From contig NZ_JBLWFS010000004.1 in the NCBI RefSeq assembly GCF_048323755.1, positions 186,001-250,000 on the forward strand: DNA of 64,000 bases. The letters are read 5' to 3'. The position numbers were made by a program, and so were the translations under genes. A model generated the notes under the pieces. That model made no database searches, was not told where the DNA came from, and saw only the letters and a program-made list of their open reading frames with translations. This DNA comes from Alkalihalobacterium sp048323755 (GTDB lineage Bacteria > Bacillota > Bacilli > Bacillales > Bacillaceae_F). Of this stretch, positions 8,822 to 16,700 are shown in pieces (positions within the stretch are counted from its first letter, which is position 1; every line of letters begins with the position of its first letter).

Positions 8822-10105
8822 ATGCGGCCAGAAGTTTCGATTATTTTAACTTGTTATAATAAACCAGAAACCGTAGGGAAGGCAATCGAAAGTGTTTTAT
8901 CTCAAACGTTACGAGACTGGGAACTTTTTATTATGAATGATGCTTCTACATCTCAAACAACCAAGATAATTAAATCATATATTAATGATCCTAGAATTCA
9001 ATATTTTAACAGTAAAATTGAAAGTAATAACCGCTATAAAACAACGCGATATGCTACTTTAATTAATCGAGCTATCCCATTATCAAGAGGGAAATATATC
9101 TCATATTTAACGGATGATAGTGAATATTTGCCACAACGACTAGAAATAATGACACAATATTTAAGTAAGCATCCTGAAATCGACATCGTCTATTCAGGAC
9201 AAAAACTACGTAAGCTAGACGAAAATTTTAATGTAACATTCGAAAAAACAAGGAAAACTAGAGGGGTATTGCAGAAAGCAGCCAATGTTGTTGACCACTG
9301 TTCTGTAATGCATACGCGAAGGGCAATTGAGAAAGTGGGGGAAAAATACAATAGCTATTGGGATGATCACCCAAGTCATTGGCATAATGGTGATGCTGTA
9401 GCTTGGGCAAGGTTAAATGAATTTTATAAATTTTATCCCATTGATAAAGTACTTGATATTAACTATAAAACCCCTCACTCATTTCAAATGATAAATAAGA
9501 ACCTACCTGATCGAATTCCTGACGGAACATTAATTAAAGGAATTTCTAATGATATTTTTTTACTAGATAAAAATATAAGACGAAGAGTTACTTCTGAACT
9601 ATTTCAAAGATTGAAGTATAACAAAGACAAAATAGTGATTGTTCCCGATCCATTTGTATTTAAATATCCTCTAGGTCCCCCTATTGATCATACTATTTTT
9701 AATACTGGTAAATTACCTAATTGCCTTCTAGTAAAAGGGCACAATTCTCCTCGCATTTACATTATTCAAAATAGCAAGAAAAGATTAATTCGTAGTCCTT
9801 TAGCACTTGAAAGATACAACTTAAAATATAAAAATATCGTTAGTTTTGATGAAAAAGTATTGAAAAAGCTAAAGGATGGACCGCAACTAAGGGTAACAAT
9901 CTCAGTTGATACATTATTGCCAGATGGTATCTTATTTAGATGCAGTGAAAAGTTCTTTATAAGTGAGGAAAATTGTTTATATCCGATCGAACATAAATAT
10001 TTTAAAAAGTTACGTTTATCCATTAAAGATAGTGTTAGCCTCTCACCACGAGAACTAGATTATTTTAAGCAAGGAAAACCATTTTCGTGGAGTTATTATA
10101 AATAA
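8822..10105 (+). CDS. Family 2 glycosyltransferase with three C-terminal KG-type repeats
   Basis: Residues 1-220 are a GT2 domain (VSIILTCYNKPETV, NDAS near 39-42, LTDDSEYLPQR near 96). The remaining half holds three related units near residues 233-275, 299-341 and 367-409. Each begins Pro-x-x-x-Leu-(Ile/Val/Phe)-(Lys/Arg) and continues through a strand such as IFLLD or IYIIQ and an Arg-rich turn. The units resemble the short repeat reading PDGTLVKG...YYI...KRR found attached to many bacterial surface enzymes. GGAAGGAG precedes the ATG. It is part of the glycan cluster and shares its strand and spacing. Confidence 0.75.
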   Translation: MRPEVSIILTCYNKPETVGKAIESVLSQTLRDWELFIMNDASTSQTTKIIKSYINDPRIQYFNSKIESNNRYKTTRYATLINRAIPLSRGKYISYLTDDSEYLPQRLEIMTQYLSKHPEIDIVYSGQKLRKLDENFNVTFEKTRKTRGVLQKAANVVDHCSVMHTRRAIEKVGEKYNSYWDDHPSHWHNGDAVAWARLNEFYKFYPIDKVLDINYKTPHSFQMINKNLPDRIPDGTLIKGISNDIFLLDKNIRRRVTSELFQRLKYNKDKIVIVPDPFVFKYPLGPPIDHTIFNTGKLPNCLLVKGHNSPRIYIIQNSKKRLIRSPLALERYNLKYKNIVSFDEKVLKKLKDGPQLRVTISVDTLLPDGILFRCSEKFFISEENCLYPIEHKYFKKLRLSIKDSVSLSPRELDYFKQGKPFSWSYYK

Positions 10106-10174
10106 AAATAGTTGACTTGTTTAGAACATGAACATCAATTGATTTAATAGATTAATATAAAGGACGTGATTGTT

Positions 10175-11242
10175 GTGGGAGATGAATTAATAGGAAGTCC
10201 AATATTAGGAATTTGTGTTGGTCGGAAAGAAAATAAGAAGCGAAAAGCTTTTTACAATTTGGTTAAAAAAAGACTGTTAGCTCAAAGTAATTATAGATTT
10301 AAAGATACTATAATCTTCACAATGGAAAAGTTAGACCTTGAGGGAAAAACTGTCACTGGGGAACGTCTTTCATGGACAAATCAAAATTTAATGGTTGAAA
10401 CAGGAACGTATCCTTTACCAGATGTTATCTATGTACAAAGTGAATTTCATTTCGAAGAACTACAAGAGTTAGAAAAGGCGTTACCTGGAAAAGTATTTAA
10501 TAACCATTTTTATACTAAGCATGAATGTACAGAAATTTTATCTGAGAATAAACATCTCCGTCCACATATACCAGAAACAAATTCACTTGAGAACTTAGAA
10601 GACCTCCATTTCTATACAAAGAAATATAATCAATTTTATCTTAAACCAATTAGAGGACATGGTGGAAAAGGCATCTTTTATGTAAAGATATTAGGGAATG
10701 GAAAAGTTAGTTGTATTGGTAAAAGAGAAAAGGAAATATTCGATAGCTGTTCCGAATTAGAGAATTGGTTTCAACACTACTTTCAGCGACATAAATATAT
10801 TCTGCAGGAAGCGATAGTTACAAAAAAGTGGAAAGGGGGTAAAGCGACTGATATCCGTTTAAATATGAACAAAAATGGTAATGGAAAGTGGGAAGTGAGT
10901 TTTTTAGTTGGAAGAATTGCACTAAATAAAGTGTTTGTTTCTGCAGGCGCTGGAAACAATGTATTAATTTATATAGACCATTTTTTAAAGCAATTATTTT
11001 CTGATAAAGGCCATGAGGTAATAAAGAAATCAATTATAGATCTGGGGTACAGTATTTGTGAAACTTTTGATAACACAAAATACAATATGGGTGATCTGGG
11101 TATTGATTTAGGCATAGATAACCAAGGTAAGCTATGGATCTTTGAAGTAAATAATCTTCCTAATCCTTTTCATAAGTTAAAGGATAAATCTTTGACTTTG
11201 CCATTGGAATACGCTTATTATCTATCAAAAAAGAAAGAATAA
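10175..11242 (+). CDS. YheC/YheD family ATP-grasp protein
   Basis: A 355-residue protein with the YheC/YheD layout: an N-terminal domain (SPILGICVGR), the NNHFYTKHECTEIL linker, then an ATP-grasp core with FYLKPIRGHGGKGIFY as the ATP-binding lysine and glycine-rich loop, and FEVNNLPNPF as the metal-binding acidic end. Family members are known as spore coat-associated proteins in Bacillus, with unknown ligase substrate. GTG at 10175 is preferred to the in-frame GTG at 10166 because AAAGGACG sits at proper spacing only for the later one. It is the last + strand gene of this stretch. Confidence 0.8.
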   Translation: MGDELIGSPILGICVGRKENKKRKAFYNLVKKRLLAQSNYRFKDTIIFTMEKLDLEGKTVTGERLSWTNQNLMVETGTYPLPDVIYVQSEFHFEELQELEKALPGKVFNNHFYTKHECTEILSENKHLRPHIPETNSLENLEDLHFYTKKYNQFYLKPIRGHGGKGIFYVKILGNGKVSCIGKREKEIFDSCSELENWFQHYFQRHKYILQEAIVTKKWKGGKATDIRLNMNKNGNGKWEVSFLVGRIALNKVFVSAGAGNNVLIYIDHFLKQLFSDKGHEVIKKSIIDLGYSICETFDNTKYNMGDLGIDLGIDNQGKLWIFEVNNLPNPFHKLKDKSLTLPLEYAYYLSKKKE

Positions 11243-11339
11243 TCTAAGGATGCACTAAAGAATTTAGTAAAGGAAAGAAGGTATTGGAATGGAGGAAATA
11301 ATTCCTTGTCTTTTTTGTATTAACTTTTTTCTTATGTCA

Positions 11340-12311
11340 TTATTGGTTTTGAATAATCCCTAATATACTACTTAGGCGGTGAAGAAATGTTTCACATTTT
11401 ATTACCCTGTTTCTAGCATTTGCAGCAATTCTTTTTCTTTCTTCTTCGTTTATAAGATAGTAGTCAATTTTTTGCAATAAGTCTGTAAAATTTTCAAATG
11501 CAATAATTTCATCTCTTTCAACAAAATGTCTCCCAAGATCAGGTTTTTTATCAATAAGCTGAAAGGCTCCACAACCTGCTATATCAAAGGTTCGGTTATT
11601 TATACTTTGATTGTAAACTCCTTGATTATTTCGATTATATTTAAACTTAGAAGAGCGGTGAGTGTTTAATATAATTTTAGACTGATTATAAATAGAAGCT
11701 ACAGTACATGGCTCAATCCAATAATCAATGACGTTGTAATTATGAGTTGTTTTGTAGTCTCCAAGTGATTGAAGCCATGTATTTCCTGCGGTAAGAATCG
11801 AATAAGAGGTGTGGTCGAGTAAAAATTTTATAGTTTTTATACGCTCAGGGTAAGGAAATCCCACTAAGCTAATATCATAATTATACTTATGGTTCGTTTG
11901 AGGTGGGGAGTATATAGCAGGATCTGTTCCAAGTGGCAGATAATAAACATTATGATGTCCGAATTTTTTGTACAGTGGAACACAGGAAGATTCAATGGTG
12001 AATATATATTTGAAGTAATGGATTATTTTTACGGTTTTGTCAGTGTAATAAGGGTCTTCGGTTAACCATATAGCCGTCGTACATTTCTGTTGTTTGATCC
12101 AGTTAAGATATGCATCCCGAATATTAAATCGTGCCATAGTCAGTATTATATCCGGTTGAAAAGAAGAAACGAGTGTATTAAGAGCATCAATGTTGGTGTA
12201 ATCAGAACACGTTCTTACTTGGTGGTTTAATTGAAGTAAACCATCAATGATGGCATGATCAAAGTAATGATAGAGACTATTATTGACAGTAGGAATATAG
12301 AGTATTTTCAT
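11340..12311 (-). CDS. CgeB-type glycosyltransferase
   Basis: A GT4/GT-B protein of 323 residues resembling spore maturation protein CgeB. It has an N-terminal KILYIPTVNNSLYHYFDHAI, a central QPDIILTMARFNIRDAYLNW with WLTEDPYY, and a C-terminal NNRTFDIAGCGAFQLIDKKPDLGRHF donor-binding region. ATG at 12311 follows AAAGGAGTG and is clearly better than the upstream in-frame start at 12371. In B. subtilis, CgeB is a sigma-K product needed for outer spore surface (crust) glycosylation. The gene is convergent with the YheC/D gene. Confidence 0.78.
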   Translation of the reverse strand: MKILYIPTVNNSLYHYFDHAIIDGLLQLNHQVRTCSDYTNIDALNTLVSSFQPDIILTMARFNIRDAYLNWIKQQKCTTAIWLTEDPYYTDKTVKIIHYFKYIFTIESSCVPLYKKFGHHNVYYLPLGTDPAIYSPPQTNHKYNYDISLVGFPYPERIKTIKFLLDHTSYSILTAGNTWLQSLGDYKTTHNYNVIDYWIEPCTVASIYNQSKIILNTHRSSKFKYNRNNQGVYNQSINNRTFDIAGCGAFQLIDKKPDLGRHFVERDEIIAFENFTDLLQKIDYYLINEEERKRIAANARNRVIKCETFLHRLSSILGIIQNQ

Positions 12312-12389
12312 AACTATATACACTCCTTTAGTTAGTCCAAGTAAAGAAGACCCCAAAGAGGGGATAACCACCTTTTTGGGATCACATGG

Positions 12390-12878
12390 TTAAAAATTAA
12401 TAATCACCTTATTAAGAGCCTCTACCCCTTGGCGTAGTTCGTTAAAATATACAAACCCTTCAATAATCGCTGAATTTTTTTCAGCAGGTTTTTTTAGTGT
12501 AAAATCAAAGTTTGAAAAAAACAGCTTTTCTCCTGGTGCTAATTCGTCACATTCAATTGGTTTCAACCAATATTCTCCTGACTGCTTCACTTTTTCTTTT
12601 CTTTCGGCGTTAAGGTGTTGCCATTCCATCGAATTGCTAGCGTCAACAATCATTTCATTTCGTGAAGTTCCCTCGATTTTGCCACCTAACTTCCCACTTT
12701 CAGCTGGTTTAAGACGAATACAAATTACTGGCGTTTGCAATGTTTCCTGACCTATATTTTCTATAATAAAATTTCCTATAATAAGTACTTCTTTTTCTGC
12801 TTCTTCCATTTCAGGGAGAACAACAGAGTAATTAAAAAATGCCTGGCTTTGTAATTGTTGTTGAACATCATCGGTCAT
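12390..12878 (-). CDS. Hypothetical protein, 162 residues, in spore-surface cluster
   Basis: I do not recognise this family. It begins MTDDVQQQLQSQAFFNYSVVLPEMEEAEKE and has alternating strand-like segments (VLIIGNFIIENIG, TPVICIRLKP, KLFFSNFDFTL, AIIEGFVYFNEL), suggesting an all-beta sandwich. There is one cysteine and no signal peptide. ATG follows AAGGAGGTATTTAT, a strong ribosome binding site. The upstream region has CATACACAT but no AC at sigma-K spacing. It sits between the CgeB-type enzyme and the first cysteine-rich paralogue, so a spore-surface role is only a guess. Confidence 0.6.
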   Translation of the reverse strand: MTDDVQQQLQSQAFFNYSVVLPEMEEAEKEVLIIGNFIIENIGQETLQTPVICIRLKPAESGKLGGKIEGTSRNEMIVDASNSMEWQHLNAERKEKVKQSGEYWLKPIECDELAPGEKLFFSNFDFTLKKPAEKNSAIIEGFVYFNELRQGVEALNKVIINF

Positions 12879-13073
12879 ATAAATACCTCCTTATTTCCAT
12901 TACCTAATTCATGTGTATGTAATTAGAGCCGCATATATTTATATAGCTGAAAATAAGTAGCCAGTTGGGAGAGACTATATAAATAATTATGTAAATTCCA
13001 CATATGCCCTAGACATATGTCATGTACTATTTTTCGTAAATGAATATACATATAGTATAGAGAGAAGAAGAAG

Positions 13074-13100
13074 ATAAAAAAAAGAGGAGAGCATCTCCTC
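13074..13100 (-). terminator. Terminator of the first cysteine-rich gene
   Basis: On the minus strand GAGGAGA pairs with TCTCCTC around a three-base loop and is followed by eight T residues, 18 bases after the stop codon. Confidence 0.85.
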
Positions 13101-13117
13101 ATAAAATGGCTTATTTG

Positions 13118-13846
13118 TTAATAATCGTCAGGCACTGGAAAAATTTCTGGACATTGTGGTGGAAACTGAAGTGGCGGACAAGTAAAAGGTACTTCAGATC
13201 GAGGTTGACAGAATTCCGCTTCGATTTCAAGCTTTACGATTGCTTCCATTTGAATGTTTTGGCACATGTTAATGGAAACATCGATTTGTTGGAAAGTCGG
13301 GTCTCCTTCTTCATCTTCCTCACAAATTAAATTCACATCACATTCGAAGTCAGTAATTTCGCATTGTAAGAATGTCCCTTCTGGAGCACATAAGAAAAAC
13401 TTTTCAGCGACAGCGAATGATTGAGGAGCAGATGTACACACTACAGTTCCAGAGGCATTTCTAATTTGGAGAATATAATAACCTTTTTTAAGCACTTTAA
13501 CTCTTTGGAGTGTTAGTACTTCACCATCTGGAAGAGTAATATTTACATCTTGTCGTCCATGAGGTTGTGTTATTTCTTTACAAATGATGGCACCAGGTGC
13601 TAATGGATTTACTGGGTTTCCGTGGGCATCGGTTAAAATACACTCAATAGACAATTTCCCCATTTCGGCTAATTCCGCACATGGATCTACACAATCATAC
13701 CCATTGCATTTGAACTTTAACGTCTTTAATGCTCCAGGACCTGTGAATGATTGTAGAGGAACGTCTGCTTGACGAGTTACCCAATCATACACTTTTGGTA
13801 CTTTGATGCAAAGTGTTTCTTTTTCATCTTTTTTGGACTTAAACAA
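13118..13846 (-). CDS. Cysteine-rich spore-surface candidate, paralogue 1
   Basis: First of three paralogues here that share KVPKVYDWVTRQ near the N-terminus, a central LPDGEVLTLQ(R/K)VKVLKKGY, then FFLCAPEGTFLQCEITDF, SINMCQNIQMEA and a C-terminal CPP...PPQCPEIFP. About 15 cysteines, no signal peptide. TTG at 13846 is chosen because AAAGGA lies nine bases before it; the in-frame TTG at 13864 would precede that ribosome binding site. The gene has its own sigma-K promoter and terminator. I infer a disulfide-cross-linked structural protein of the coat or exosporium made late in the mother cell. The fold and exact layer are unknown. Confidence 0.75.
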   Translation of the reverse strand: MFKSKKDEKETLCIKVPKVYDWVTRQADVPLQSFTGPGALKTLKFKCNGYDCVDPCAELAEMGKLSIECILTDAHGNPVNPLAPGAIICKEITQPHGRQDVNITLPDGEVLTLQRVKVLKKGYYILQIRNASGTVVCTSAPQSFAVAEKFFLCAPEGTFLQCEITDFECDVNLICEEDEEGDPTFQQIDVSINMCQNIQMEAIVKLEIEAEFCQPRSEVPFTCPPLQFPPQCPEIFPVPDDY

Positions 13847-13894
13847 TATGATCAATCCTTTCAATTGTTGTTTATTTAGGTAAAATGTCTAATG

Positions 13895-13921
13895 TATAGT
13901 ATGAACTATAGATTAATCTGT
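13895..13921 (-). promoter_or_regulatory. Sigma-K promoter of paralogue 1
   Basis: On the minus strand AC (13920-13921) is followed after 16 bases by CATACTATA (13895-13903), a perfect match to AC-N16/17-CATANNNTA. The translation start is about 50 bases downstream. Confidence 0.85.
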
Positions 13922-14006
13922 GCCAGTCTTTTTTTAAAAGTAGAAGATTAAAAGTATGATTAATAAATTAATAGGAAACCGATTGGTAACGACAAGCTTC
14001 CTGTAT

Positions 14007-14035
14007 AAAAAAAAGAGGGTGGCGGCCCTCTTTTT
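14007..14035 (-). terminator. Terminator of paralogue 2
   Basis: AAAGAGGG and CCCTCTTT form an eight-pair stem, followed on the minus strand by a T tract, seven bases past the stop codon. Confidence 0.85.
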
Positions 14036-14042
14036 CACTACA

Positions 14043-14753
14043 TTAAGATGGGAAGATTTCTGGACATTGTGGTGGAACATGGTGTGGTGGACACTCAAAC
14101 GGCAGCTCCTGACGAGGTTGACAGAAATCTGCAGTAATTTCTAATTTTACTAAAGCTTCCATTTGAATATTTTGGCACATGTTAATAGATACATCGATTT
14201 GTTGGAACTCTGAATCTCCCTTATCATCTTTATCACATATTAAATGAGCATCACATTCAAAATCAGTAATCTCACATTGTAAATATGTTCCTTCAGGAGC
14301 ACATAAGAAGAATTTTTCAGCAACAGCAAAATGTTGAGGTTTGGATGTATAAACAACCGTGCCTGCTGCATTTGTCACTTGAACGATAAAATAACCTTTT
14401 TTCAATACCTTCACTTTTTGTAGTGTGACTACTTCACCATCTGGAAGCGTAATTTCCACTTCTTGCCGGCCATGTGTTTGAGGAATTTCCGTACATAGTA
14501 TTGAACCATGTTTTAACGGATCCACAGGATGACCCGCCGAATCTGTAACGATGCATTTGATCGATAATGCCCCCATACCATCTAATTCAGCACAAGGATC
14601 CAATTCTTTTCCATTAAAGTTCAGCTGCTTCAATCCTTTCTCACCTGTGAAAGCTTGAAGCGGTACATCTACTTGACGAGTTACCCAATCATACACTTTT
14701 GGTACCTTAATACAAAGGGTTTCTTGGCGTCCCTCAATTGGTTTGATCTCCAT
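14043..14753 (-). CDS. Cysteine-rich spore-surface candidate, paralogue 2
   Basis: 236 residues, clearly homologous to its neighbours at 13118 and 15710 through KVPKVYDWVTRQVDVPLQAF, LQKVKVLKKGYFIVQV, FFLCAPEGTYLQCEITDF and the terminal PPQCPEIFP. The cysteine positions are conserved across all three copies. ATG is preceded by AAAGGAG. Own sigma-K promoter at 14803 and own terminator, so it is a single-gene transcript. Presumed to be a late mother-cell structural protein of the spore surface. The sequence gives no sign of an enzyme. Confidence 0.78.
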   Translation of the reverse strand: MEIKPIEGRQETLCIKVPKVYDWVTRQVDVPLQAFTGEKGLKQLNFNGKELDPCAELDGMGALSIKCIVTDSAGHPVDPLKHGSILCTEIPQTHGRQEVEITLPDGEVVTLQKVKVLKKGYFIVQVTNAAGTVVYTSKPQHFAVAEKFFLCAPEGTYLQCEITDFECDAHLICDKDDKGDSEFQQIDVSINMCQNIQMEALVKLEITADFCQPRQELPFECPPHHVPPQCPEIFPS

Positions 14754-14802
14754 ATTATATTTTTCTCCTTTCGAGCATTGTAATAGGGTTCCTTCCCACT
14801 TT

Positions 14803-14829
14803 TATACTATGTGAATGCCCTTTTTTGGT
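14803..14829 (-). promoter_or_regulatory. Sigma-K promoter of paralogue 2
   Basis: Minus-strand AC (14828-14829), 16-base spacer, CATAGTATA (14803-14811). Perfect consensus match, 50 bases before the ATG. Confidence 0.87.
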
Positions 14830-15018
14830 GATGAGAAATTTTTAAAATTAGTATTAGAACACTTATCATTAAGCTCAAGCCATAAAACCATTGTGCATTT
14901 GTTTTATAGTAACTGTAGCTGATACAAGAGAGGATATTATTCTTGTAACTAATGTAATTAACCGGGGTTGCTCCAGCCTTTTTTTTGAATATAAAAGTAA
15001 AATGGATGATTGACCTTT
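14830..15018. other. Intergenic region between divergent sigma-K promoters
   Basis: No open frame with a ribosome binding site. A short hairpin (GGTTG/CAGCC) followed by eight T residues at about 14963-14988 looks like an orphan intrinsic terminator on the + strand. No gene upstream of it could be identified. Confidence 0.4.
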
Positions 15019-15045
15019 ACAGGATTGAATTGTTTTCATAGTATA
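15019..15045 (+). promoter_or_regulatory. Sigma-K promoter of the 151-residue protein gene
   Basis: AC at 15019-15020, 16-base spacer, CATAGTATA at 15037-15045. A perfect match and identical in the -10 box to the divergent promoter at 14803. Confidence 0.88.
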
Positions 15046-15076
15046 AATTATCTTAGTAGAAAGAGAGGTGAGATAA

Positions 15077-15532
15077 ATGGTAAACCAAAATATTTGCCCT
15101 CCAACACAGGAGATTGATGGTGTGCTATTTGAATTTTTATCGACTCCAGAGGATATCGCAGCTGGTATTCTTCAATACCGAGTAACTAATTTTAGAACTG
15201 GTCCTGGAAGCGGATTTAGTCACTTTACGGTAGATTTACCATTGTGTCCGTTTGATGAATTTCCTGAAACTTTACCTGGTCGAGTAACAAGAAATGGGAT
15301 GACGACTGATACTATTTATGAAGTAGAGGATGTCGATCCAACTACTGGCTGTAGAGGTGTAAAGAATCTAGATGAAGATGGACTAGAAGGAGACGGAGAT
15401 AGTGCAATATACACAATCTTCTTACCAGAAGGGTTCATCTATGAATTATGTGAGGTTTCTATGTGCTGGTTCGGTGCAGGAGTAGCTCATGGTCCTGAAC
15501 CAATTTGTGGTATATGCTGTGCAGTTAAGTAA
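15077..15532 (+). CDS. Cysteine-containing hypothetical spore protein, 151 residues
   Basis: I do not recognise the family. The protein starts MVNQNICPPTQEIDGVLFEF, has a middle part rich in Gly, Asp and Pro, and ends in a cysteine cluster (CEVSMCWF, PICGICCAVK). No signal peptide. ATG follows AAGAGAGGTGAG. It has a perfect sigma-K promoter 32 bases upstream of the start and a strong terminator directly downstream, and it lies between two cysteine-rich paralogues. A late mother-cell surface protein is the natural reading, with cross-linking through the terminal cysteines inferred. Confidence 0.72.
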   Translation: MVNQNICPPTQEIDGVLFEFLSTPEDIAAGILQYRVTNFRTGPGSGFSHFTVDLPLCPFDEFPETLPGRVTRNGMTTDTIYEVEDVDPTTGCRGVKNLDEDGLEGDGDSAIYTIFLPEGFIYELCEVSMCWFGAGVAHGPEPICGICCAVK

Positions 15533-15550
15533 TACAATCAAACATTAAAA

Positions 15551-15597
15551 GGAAGTGTTACCTAAAAGATCTTTAGGTGACACTTCCTTCTCTTTTT
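15551..15597 (+). terminator. Terminator of the 151-residue protein gene
   Basis: A 16-base arm at 15551-15566 pairs with 15572-15587, interrupted only by one G-T wobble, followed by a T-rich run. Confidence 0.88.
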
Positions 15598-15644
15598 ACC
15601 CTCATTTTTAGTAAAAATAATACTATTTTTGGTGGTTTGCTCTA

Positions 15645-15691
15645 ACAAAAAATCCATGTAAGTCAGTTGACTGAACCGACTTGCATGGATT
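15645..15691 (-). terminator. Terminator of paralogue 3
   Basis: Arms of 14 bases at 15651-15664 and 15678-15691 (AATCCATG...CATGGATT) with a single wobble; on the minus strand it runs into T residues. Confidence 0.8.
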
Positions 15692-15709
15692 TGATATATT
15701 TTCCTCTAG

Positions 15710-16462
15710 TTAAGTATTACCAGGGAAAACGTCTGGGCATTGTGGAGGTACTGGAAGTGGTGGGCATTCGAATGGAATTTCTTGACGAGGTTGACAGAAA
15801 TCTGCGGTGATTTCTAATTTCACTAGTGCTTCCATTTGAATGTTCTGACACATACTAATTGCGACTTCTACTTGATTAAATGTACCATCGTCGTTACAAC
15901 ATAGAACAGCTTCACATTGAAAATCGGTGATTTCACATTGTAATTTAGTTCCCGTTGGTGCACAAAGGAAGAATTTTTCTACGGTTGCAAATGGTTGGGG
16001 GTCAGAATAACAAACTCCACCTTTTCCATTCGATACTTTAATGATAAAGAAACCTTTCTTTAATACTTTTACTTTTTGTAGAGTCACTGTATCCCCAGTA
16101 GGTAAAGTAAATTCAAAACTTTCACGGTTTCTTGGGTCAGTTATTTCTTTACAAATTAATCCCCCTGGTGCTTCTGGATCAACAGGCTTTCCTGCAGCAT
16201 CTGTAATAATACATTCAACATTCAAAGTATGACAATCTATTCCAAGCTTAGAATCACCTTTACGACAATCTAAAATTAAGCATGGATCAGCATCAGGAAT
16301 ATAGCCGTCTTTACATTCGAAGTTCAACTCATCTAAACCCATCAGTCCATTAAACGATCGATGAATATCTGCTTGGCGAGTTACCCAATCATACACTTTG
16401 GGAACTTTGATACATAGTGTTTCTTGGCCACCGCGAATTGGATTTACTTTCAATACACTCAT
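15710..16462 (-). CDS. Cysteine-rich spore-surface candidate, paralogue 3
   Basis: 250 residues and the most diverged of the three paralogues. It keeps KVPKVYDWVTRQ, LQKVKVLKKGFFIIKV, FFLCAPTGTKLQCEITDF, AISMCQNIQMEA and a C-terminal PPQCPDVFP. It carries an extra cysteine-bearing loop near residues 55-80 (DPCLILDCRKGDSKLGIDCH) absent from the others. ATG follows GAAAGGATGAG. Own sigma-K promoter and terminator. A lineage-specific expansion of one spore-surface protein is the simplest explanation of the three copies. Confidence 0.77.
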   Translation of the reverse strand: MSVLKVNPIRGGQETLCIKVPKVYDWVTRQADIHRSFNGLMGLDELNFECKDGYIPDADPCLILDCRKGDSKLGIDCHTLNVECIITDAAGKPVDPEAPGGLICKEITDPRNRESFEFTLPTGDTVTLQKVKVLKKGFFIIKVSNGKGGVCYSDPQPFATVEKFFLCAPTGTKLQCEITDFQCEAVLCCNDDGTFNQVEVAISMCQNIQMEALVKLEITADFCQPRQEIPFECPPLPVPPQCPDVFPGNT

Positions 16463-16500
16463 CCTTTCAGAATAGAAATAATTAGGTTTTTACCACACTG

Positions 16501-16527
16501 TATTGTATGTATGCCCGATTATTTTGT
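16501..16527 (-). promoter_or_regulatory. Sigma-K promoter of paralogue 3
   Basis: Minus-strand AC (16526-16527), 16 bases, CATACAATA (16501-16509). Perfect match, about 40 bases before the ATG. Confidence 0.86.
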
Positions 16528-16700
16528 ATGGGTACATGCACAGCCATCTTGGTATAAATCTAATTTTTTTTGATGAAAAAAAGAAACAAATAATCATTTG
16601 CCCATATACATAATACAGATGGATAATATTCGCCTACTTTTGGGTTGGTTACTTTAAAGAATAAATGGTTACTCAGTTTTAATTGAAAGGAGAGATTGTG

